Assembly (NCBI GenBank): GCA_934086775.1
Contig: CAKOIJ010000021.1
Span: 1-18,200, forward strand
Direction of reading: 5' to 3'
From: an uncultured Bacilli bacterium
GTDB lineage: Bacteria; Bacillota_I; Bacilli_A; RF39; UBA660
DNA length: 18,200 nucleotides
The position numbers and the translations under genes are program-made. The notes below the pieces were generated by a model. That model did not search any database, was not told the origin of the DNA, and was given only the letters and a program-made list of their open reading frames with translations. Position 1 is the first letter of the stretch. The number at the start of each line of letters is the position of its first letter. Positions 13,925 to 18,200 of this stretch are shown here, one piece after another.

Positions 13925-15328
13925 ATGAGTCTAGTAGTATATAACACAATAAGTAGAAAAAAAGAAGAATTTAAAAGTATAAATAAAGGTTACGTAGGAA
14001 TGTATGTATGTGGGCCTACCGTATATGGCTATCCACATTTAGGACATGCTAAAAGTTATGTAAGCTTTGATATTATTTATAGATACCTACTTAGCAAGGG
14101 ATATAAAGTAAAATATGTTCAAAATATTACAGATGTAGGTCATTTAGTAGGCGACGCAGAATCAGGAGAAGATAAGATAGAAAGAATTGCTAAATTAGAA
14201 CAAATTGATCCTGTAGAAATAGCCTACAAGTTCGAAAATATTTATTTTGACAATATGAGAAGTTTAAATGTTTTAAGACCTAGCATAAGTTCCAGAGCAA
14301 CCGGTCATATTATTGAAATAATTAATGATGTTAAAACTCTAATCGATAAAGGATACGCATATTCAACTAATGAAGGAAATGTTTATTATAGAATTAATAA
14401 ATTTCCTAAATATGGTTCTTTATCTAATAGAACATTAGAAAACTCTTTAAGTGGAGAAAGAATTGAAATTGCAAGTGACAAAGAAAATCCTGCTGATTTT
14501 GCACTTTGGAAAAAAGCAGAAAAAGGTCATATTATGAAGTGGCCTAGTCCATGGGGAGAAGGCTACCCTGGATGGCATATTGAATGCTCGGTTATGAGTA
14601 GAAAATATTTAGGAGACACATTCGATATACATGGTGGTGGAATGGATAACATTTTCCCACATCACGAATGTGAAATCGCACAAAGTGAATCATTAACTGG
14701 AAAACCATTTGTTAATTATTTTATTCACAATAATTTAGTTACTGTTAACGGGCAAAAAATGGGTAAAAGTTTAGGTAACTTTATTACTTTACCTGATTTA
14801 TTTAAAGAACATAATCCTATGGTAGTTAGATTTTATATTTTACAAAATCATTATAGAAAACCAACGGATTTTAATAATGAACAATTATTAGAAGCAAGTA
14901 AAATGTATAATAAAATTACTGAAGCTGTTAATAACTTAAGAAACTTTACCAAAAATATTACCTCAGAGATTACTAGTGATACTACAGTAGAAGAACTTAA
15001 AGAAAAATTCATAGAAGCAATGGATGACGACTTTAATACTGGCCTTGCTATTACTTATCTATATGAAATTGTTAAATTAATAAACATCGAGCTTTCTGGA
15101 AATAAAGACATTAATAAACTTGTTAATTATGATAAATTCATTAAAGAATATGCTGAAGATATACTTGGTCTTACTTTTGAAAATAATTCAAATTCTAAAG
15201 AAAAAGAACTACTTGATATAATTTCTAACATTAGAAATAAATATAGAGAAGAAAAAAATTATGAGGAAGCTGATAAAATTAGAGATGAATTAAAAGAAAT
15301 TGGTATAACTCTTAATGACAGAAGATAA
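13925..15328 (+). CDS. cysS: Cysteinyl-tRNA synthetase
   Basis: Class I aminoacyl-tRNA synthetase charging tRNA-Cys. The HIGH motif is PHLGH (37-41) and the KMSKS motif is KMGKS (278-282). The zinc site is formed by Cys29 (VCGPTVYG), the Cys of HIECSVMS, and the His/Glu of FPHHECE. The C-terminal helical and DALR-like regions include FIEAMDDDFNTGLA and end with a helix that includes YEEADKIRDELKEIGI. Length (467 aa) is typical. AGAGGTGA lies 6 bases before the ATG. It is a single-gene unit: divergent from fic, ending in a strong terminator, and facing the DGR cassette tail to tail. Confidence 0.98.
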   Translation: MSLVVYNTISRKKEEFKSINKGYVGMYVCGPTVYGYPHLGHAKSYVSFDIIYRYLLSKGYKVKYVQNITDVGHLVGDAESGEDKIERIAKLEQIDPVEIAYKFENIYFDNMRSLNVLRPSISSRATGHIIEIINDVKTLIDKGYAYSTNEGNVYYRINKFPKYGSLSNRTLENSLSGERIEIASDKENPADFALWKKAEKGHIMKWPSPWGEGYPGWHIECSVMSRKYLGDTFDIHGGGMDNIFPHHECEIAQSESLTGKPFVNYFIHNNLVTVNGQKMGKSLGNFITLPDLFKEHNPMVVRFYILQNHYRKPTDFNNEQLLEASKMYNKITEAVNNLRNFTKNITSEITSDTTVEELKEKFIEAMDDDFNTGLAITYLYEIVKLINIELSGNKDINKLVNYDKFIKEYAEDILGLTFENNSNSKEKELLDIISNIRNKYREEKNYEEADKIRDELKEIGITLNDRR

Positions 15329-15351
15329 AAGAAGCCAAAAGGCTTCTTTTT
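15327..15351. terminator. Bidirectional terminator between cysS and the DGR cassette
   Basis: AAAAGAAGCC / GGCTTCTTTT around an AAAA loop, overlapping the cysS TAA. A T run follows on the plus strand, and TTTTAT follows the stem on the minus strand, so it can stop both cysS and transcription from the DGR template region. Confidence 0.9.
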
Positions 15352-15385
15352 GCTTATAGCAAAAAAGTTTAGAATTTAAAGCTTT

Positions 15386-15411
15386 ACAACTTCACCCAAA
15401 GGTGAAGTTGT
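15386..15411 (-). ncRNA. 11-bp hairpin downstream of the template repeat
   Basis: ACAACTTCACC (15386-15396) pairs perfectly with 15401-15411 around a CAAA loop (TTTG in the minus-strand RNA). There is no T tract on either side, so it is not an intrinsic terminator. It lies about 100 bases 3' of the TR in the transcribed direction. DGR template RNAs need a structured segment 3' of the TR for RT/Avd binding and cDNA priming; this hairpin, with the smaller TAGCC/GGCTA stem at 15428-15442, is a candidate for part of it (inference). Confidence 0.5.
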
Positions 15412-15511
15412 TGCCTTAATAAGTATTTAGCCGAATAGGCTATGAATAAAACTTGTTTCTAGACTAATTATAAATTCATTTTGAACATTATAATAATCGA
15501 TAGAGATTACA

Positions 15512-15631
15512 AGGGCGGACACCATTAGTATTGGTCACATTGTTGTTGTCTAATTTACCCGGATTGTTCGAACCGTTAACATCAAATGAGTTAGCATTAG
15601 TACCATTCCAGTAGTTAGGAGACAAAAGCCA
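15512..15631 (-). repeat. DGR template repeat (TR), within its template RNA region
   Basis: 120 bases aligning without gaps to the VR at 17992-18111. In the minus (coding) orientation the TR is rich in AAY codons: 12 of 40 codons are Asn. All 19 differences to the VR fall on TR adenines. The alignment ends sharply at both sides. The TR sits 80 bases downstream of the RT stop, an unusual but known position, in the otherwise gene-free stretch 15352-15711. The rest of that stretch holds hairpins 15386-15411 and 15428-15442 and no ORF I can support. The region is presumably transcribed with or after the RT as non-coding template RNA. Confidence 0.95.
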
Positions 15632-15711
15632 ACTAAAGCAAAATAGAACTTAAATCAAGGTCAGTACTTTATACAGTTTTACCCATACATTTATATAAAA
15701 ACAATAAATGC

Positions 15712-17055
15712 CTATATAACAACATAGTCTAAATTAATACTCTTAATATAATTAATAACATTATCAAAATCTTTATTGCTAAAGAAAAATTCATTTCCAA
15801 TAAATTTTTCTTTAGCAAAATATCTGCTTATTTTTTTTGCATCATCACAATAAACACTATAAAATAAACTATTATTTACTATAATTATTTTCTCTTTATA
15901 CTTTTCTTTATAATAATTATAATCAGAATGATTAAATAAGTAAGAAAGCATAATTTTATTACCTACAGATGTACCGCATCTCATAAAATAGCCTTTATAA
16001 GATGCTTTACTCAACACAAATTTTTTATAATCATTTATAAGCAGATTATTTAATCTTGCTTTTATTCTTTTCATTGTATCTCTTCTATACTTTATAAATA
16101 TTTTATTATTATTAACAAAATATCTATAACCTAAAAATTCAAACCCTTTACTACACCTGTATATGTTACTCTTCTTATTAACACTTAATAAGTTCTCATT
16201 AATTTTTTCGCTTATTAATTTAAAACATTCTTTTAAATATTCCTTATCAGTATTTAAAATTAATAAATCATCCATGTAACGAATATAACATTTTAAACGA
16301 AGTTTTTCTTTAATAAAATGATCCAAATCATTTAAATAAAATATAGCAAGTATTTGACTTGATAAATTACCTATAGGTAATCCTTTACCTTTTTTATATC
16401 TAGGTAATTTATCAAGTTCATTATGTTTAAGTTCCTTTTCTTTAGAACTTATATTAAGCAAATTTATTCTCTCTTTTTCTTCTAAAATAATTTTATTTAT
16501 ATTCTCATTAATATAATCTAAATCAGTAGTATCTAATATCTTCTTTAAAAAATTAATACATCTTTCATCTTTAATTATTTTAGATACTTTTTCTATAAGT
16601 AGTTTGTGATCTACATTATAAAAATATTTACTTATATCTATTTTTAAAGCATATATTTCTTTATTCTCATAGGTTAGCCTTCGTAAATACTTTTCTGTTA
16701 ATTCATAAGCTTTATTAGCGCCCATATTCTTCCTAGTAGCAACATTAGAATCAATTAAACTATTGCTCAAATAAGGTATTAAAATAAATCTACTAAATAC
16801 CTGATTAATAATCTTATCATCTAAATCTTCACTCATAATTAATCTATATTTAGGTTCTTTTATTAAAAATATATTGTATTTTTTAAATGCAAAATCAGTA
16901 CTTTGCATTTTGCAAATTAAATTAGTTAAATTACAATTAAGAAATGATTTAAACCTAGAAATCATTTTCTTGTTCTTATAATTCTTCTTTATACATCTAT
17001 AAACATAAAGAAAGTTAGAAAAATTTAATATTGATAGAAATGTATCACTTTTCAT
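15712..17055 (-). CDS. DGR reverse transcriptase with a C-terminal MutS-I-like tail
   Basis: A 447-residue reverse transcriptase. Catalytic motifs: KIDISKYF (138-145, Asp140) and RYMDDLLIL with YMDD at 260-263. GLPIGNLSSQ (225-234) has the [I/L/V]GxxxSQ signature typical of diversity-generating retroelement RTs, where most RTs have QGxxxSP. GFEFLGY (304-310) belongs to the thumb. In DGRs this enzyme copies the TR RNA with adenine-specific errors. Residues about 385-447 extend beyond the usual core: KEKIIIVNNSLFYSVYCDDA resembles residues 19-39 of the accessory protein encoded upstream. The ATG overlaps the avd TGA region by 11 bases, with GGTGG 5 bases before it. No maturase or endonuclease domain is seen. 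Confidence 0.95.
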   Translation of the reverse strand: MKSDTFLSILNFSNFLYVYRCIKKNYKNKKMISRFKSFLNCNLTNLICKMQSTDFAFKKYNIFLIKEPKYRLIMSEDLDDKIINQVFSRFILIPYLSNSLIDSNVATRKNMGANKAYELTEKYLRRLTYENKEIYALKIDISKYFYNVDHKLLIEKVSKIIKDERCINFLKKILDTTDLDYINENINKIILEEKERINLLNISSKEKELKHNELDKLPRYKKGKGLPIGNLSSQILAIFYLNDLDHFIKEKLRLKCYIRYMDDLLILNTDKEYLKECFKLISEKINENLLSVNKKSNIYRCSKGFEFLGYRYFVNNNKIFIKYRRDTMKRIKARLNNLLINDYKKFVLSKASYKGYFMRCGTSVGNKIMLSYLFNHSDYNYYKEKYKEKIIIVNNSLFYSVYCDDAKKISRYFAKEKFIGNEFFFSNKDFDNVINYIKSINLDYVVI

Positions 17056-17410
17056 TTAACCACCCATAAGTCATACTTCTTATCTCGTTCAAAAAATTAA
17101 TTAAAGTGTAAAATCTAGTAGATTTGATTATTCCTTTATCAAGAGTATAACCTAATAAAAAATCTATAACTACTATTTTACTTAACATCTCCTTTTGATA
17201 TTTATTACGAATAGAACTGGTGTTGACATTAGCAAGTGAACACGTCTCTAATAGACCATATAAATAAGACTCGAGTTTTTCCTTAAGTGGTTTATCGGCA
17301 CTAGGAAAAGAACTAAACACATAGACATCTACATATTCAATTAAATACTCAATTTTACTCAAAAGTTTAAAATCCAAACTGTTAAACCTTTTTTCATTTA
17401 TCTTTATCAA
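17045..17410 (-). CDS. avd: Avd-like accessory variability determinant
   Basis: A ~121-residue, almost wholly helical, positively charged protein (SKIEYLIEYVDVYVFSSFPSADK, ... YLYGLLETCSLANVN, ... FYTLINFLNEIRSMTYGWLNE). This fits the pentameric four-helix-bundle Avd family, which binds RT and template RNA and is required for mutagenic homing. There is no ATG at the start. TTG 17410 lies 9 bases after AAGGTGG and just past the upstream stop, so I prefer it to TTG 17419, which touches the ribosome binding site. Its stop is TGA and overlaps the RT start. Small size, helical content and position between target and RT support the assignment. Confidence 0.85.
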   Translation of the reverse strand: MIKINEKRFNSLDFKLLSKIEYLIEYVDVYVFSSFPSADKPLKEKLESYLYGLLETCSLANVNTSSIRNKYQKEMLSKIVVIDFLLGYTLDKGIIKSTRFYTLINFLNEIRSMTYGWLNEK

Positions 17411-17411
17411 T

Positions 17412-17810
17412 TTAATCAACCACCTTTTTGATATTATCCATTAAAGCACCATTTATAAGAATTTTATTTCTCAAATCTTCTAAAAATAAATCTACAGATT
17501 TAAAATATTGTATCTTTCTTCTAAATTGGGGCAGTACTTCATAATATCTATTATTAGGTGAATTATATTCCGTTATATCATTTTTATCTACTACTGCAAC
17601 ACTAATATTAAGTCTAATTAGATTATCTTTAATTTCAAGGAATTTTTGACTTGGAAAGCCCAGTCTATATTCAGGTAGTGTTAATTTATATTTAGTAATT
17701 CTATTAACAATAAGAGCATCTTCCTCGTATGTTACATAAAATAAACCACTCTTAATAAATACTACCTTATCTTTATTTTTAATTTTAAACAATTCATATT
17801 TTTTCTTCAT
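17412..17810 (-). CDS. MutS-domain-I-like (MSL-type) DGR accessory protein
   Basis: A 132-residue protein. Near the N-terminus it has KNKDKVVFIKSGLFYVTYEEDA and later RLGFPSQKFLEIKDNLIRLN leading into ISVAVVDKND. This matches the pattern of the mismatch-recognition domain I of MutS (a strand, then GxFYExxxxDA, later GFPxxxxxxxxxxLxxxGxxVAVVEQ). MutS-like small ORFs have been reported as accessory genes in DGR surveys, as I recall them. The usual MutS Phe-x-Glu mismatch wedge is not conserved (FYVTY). I chose ATG 17810 over an in-frame GTG at 17831 because GAAGA purines lie upstream. It lies between the target gene and avd, so it is probably part of the retrohoming machinery. Confidence 0.75.
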   Translation of the reverse strand: MKKKYELFKIKNKDKVVFIKSGLFYVTYEEDALIVNRITKYKLTLPEYRLGFPSQKFLEIKDNLIRLNISVAVVDKNDITEYNSPNNRYYEVLPQFRRKIQYFKSVDLFLEDLRNKILINGALMDNIKKVVD

Positions 17811-17859
17811 TTTTCTTCTTTCTTTTTTCACTTTATTGTTTATTTATATTATTTTATTT

Positions 17860-17885
17860 AGTCAGTGAAAAGTGTTTCACTGACT
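17860..17885. other. 11-bp perfect hairpin/cruciform downstream of the variable gene
   Basis: AGTCAGTGAAA (17860-17870) pairs perfectly with TTTCACTGACT (17875-17885) around a 4-base loop (AGTG plus, CACT minus). No T run follows on either strand, so it is not an intrinsic terminator. It lies about 29 bases after the target-gene stop and 107 bases after the VR end. DGR target sites often carry a short-loop hairpin downstream of the VR that promotes homing; this is a candidate, though farther away than in the Bordetella phage. Confidence 0.55.
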
Positions 17886-17913
17886 GATATGAGATCAAAG
17901 AGTTACTTTTTTT

Positions 17914-18200
17914 CTAGGCCCCAATAGTATATGGCGTTTCTGGAGCACCATTTCCTCCTGTAATTGTAACTGTGGATTTTACTGAAACTACAGGGCGGAC
18001 ACCACCAGTATCGGCCACATTGCTGTAGTCTAATCTACCCGGACTGCCCGAACCGACAACACCAAATGAGAAAGCAATAGTACCATCCCAGCAGTAAGGA
18101 GACAAAAGCCACCACCAAGCACCTCCTGTTATACTCGAACCAGTACTATTTAAATAATACCATACTGTTGGATTGTTAGTCCATACTAAGCCTCCTGCAT
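17914..18200 (-). CDS. C-terminal part of the DGR target protein (lectin-fold-like variable protein)
   Basis: The frame is open from the window edge (18200) to TAG at 17914-17916, giving about 94 residues; the true start lies outside. TTG at 18105 is internal. The segment reads through GGAWWWLLSPYCW to GGVRPVV, the WWLxSP...GVRP pattern seen in formylglycine-generating-enzyme/DUF6273-type C-type-lectin-like domains, the usual fold of DGR targets. A tail with TITGGNG and PYTIGA follows, like tandem surface-domain linkers in Bacillota. The VR (17992-18111) encodes 40 residues of this domain; 15 differ from the TR-encoded version. It is probably an extracellular ligand-binding protein (inference). 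Confidence 0.9.
   Translation of the reverse strand, partial: AGGLVWTNNPTVWYYLNSTGSSITGGAWWWLLSPYCWDGTIAFSFGVVGSGSPGRLDYSNVADTGGVRPVVSVKSTVTITGGNGAPETPYTIGA
17992..18111 (-). repeat. DGR variable repeat (VR)
   Basis: 120 bases aligned to the TR at 15512-15631 with 19 mismatches. All are at TR adenines in the coding sense: 13 A to G, 6 A to T, none to C. No mismatch is found at the 85 non-adenine sites. It ends at a shared GTCCGCCCT block (3' end in coding sense), the likely initiation-of-homing boundary. The bases after it diverge at once from those after the TR. Confidence 0.96.

Noticed and set aside
15512..15631. TR as a coding exon or pseudogene copy of the target gene
   Set aside because: Although one frame is open over 40 codons, homology stops abruptly at both ends, there is no start site, and all differences to the VR are at adenines, as expected for a template rather than a decayed duplicate.
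15712..17055. Group II intron maturase or retron RT
   Set aside because: IGNLSSQ rather than QGxxxSP, no maturase/HNH domain, no msr-msd-like RNA, and a clear TR/VR pair with avd.
17914..18105. A separate 63-aa gene starting at 18105
   Set aside because: The TTG there is internal; the same frame continues open to the window edge with coherent sequence (GGAWWWLLSPY), so it is the 3' part of a longer gene.
1..18200. CRISPR arrays, tRNA or rRNA genes
   Set aside because: No regularly spaced short repeats, and no tRNA cloverleaf or rRNA-like GC-rich conserved stretch was seen by eye; a tRNAscan/CRISPR scan would settle it.

Overview
The window is strongly AT-rich, with strong AGGAGG-type ribosome binding sites and tightly packed, often overlapping genes. 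TGA is a genuine stop codon: it ends nrdG, several overlapping genes and avd. This points to a low-GC Bacillota lineage with the standard bacterial code, not a TGA=Trp mycoplasma. An oxygen-sensitive class III ribonucleotide reductase and a lipoteichoic-acid-synthase-like enzyme fit an anaerobic, Gram-positive-type, probably gut-dwelling bacterium. The exact taxon cannot be read from the sequence. No phage structural genes are present.

Layout. (1) 1-3519, minus strand: nrdD-nrdG-dut-small acidic protein, an anaerobic dNTP-supply operon. It is divergent from a Crp/Fnr-type regulator (3637-4275, plus) across a 22-bp perfect palindrome. (2) 4267-5679, minus: an AbiE-type toxin/antitoxin pair. 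The promoter is embedded in a 19-bp perfect inverted repeat, and the toxin gene carries an apparent one-base frameshift. (3) 5692-9905, minus: two transcription units, each preceded by the same 20-base operator-like element. One is an unknown gene plus an NrtR-like Nudix regulator. The other is a HAD nucleotidase, three unrecognised genes and a histidine phosphatase. This looks like a small Nudix-controlled regulon. (4) 9909-10347: a gene-poor stretch with a 33-codon ORF, an IS3-type OrfA remnant and a terminator. (5) 10348-13818, minus: OGG-type DNA glycosylase, LTA-synthase-like membrane enzyme, and a Fic protein boxed between 27-bp direct repeats. (6) 13925-15328, plus: cysS with a bidirectional terminator.

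(7) 15386 to the right edge, minus: a diversity-generating retroelement (DGR). In transcription order it contains a lectin-fold-like target protein whose 3' end is the variable repeat (VR), a MutS-domain-I-like accessory gene, avd, a DGR-type reverse transcriptase, and the template repeat (TR) downstream of the RT. TR and VR are both 120 bp and differ at 19 sites. All 19 are adenines in the coding-strand TR; none of the 85 non-adenine sites differs. Eleven of the 12 Asn codons of the TR have been rewritten in the VR. The RT also appears to carry a C-terminal tail resembling the separate MutS-like protein, so the cassette may contain two copies of that module.
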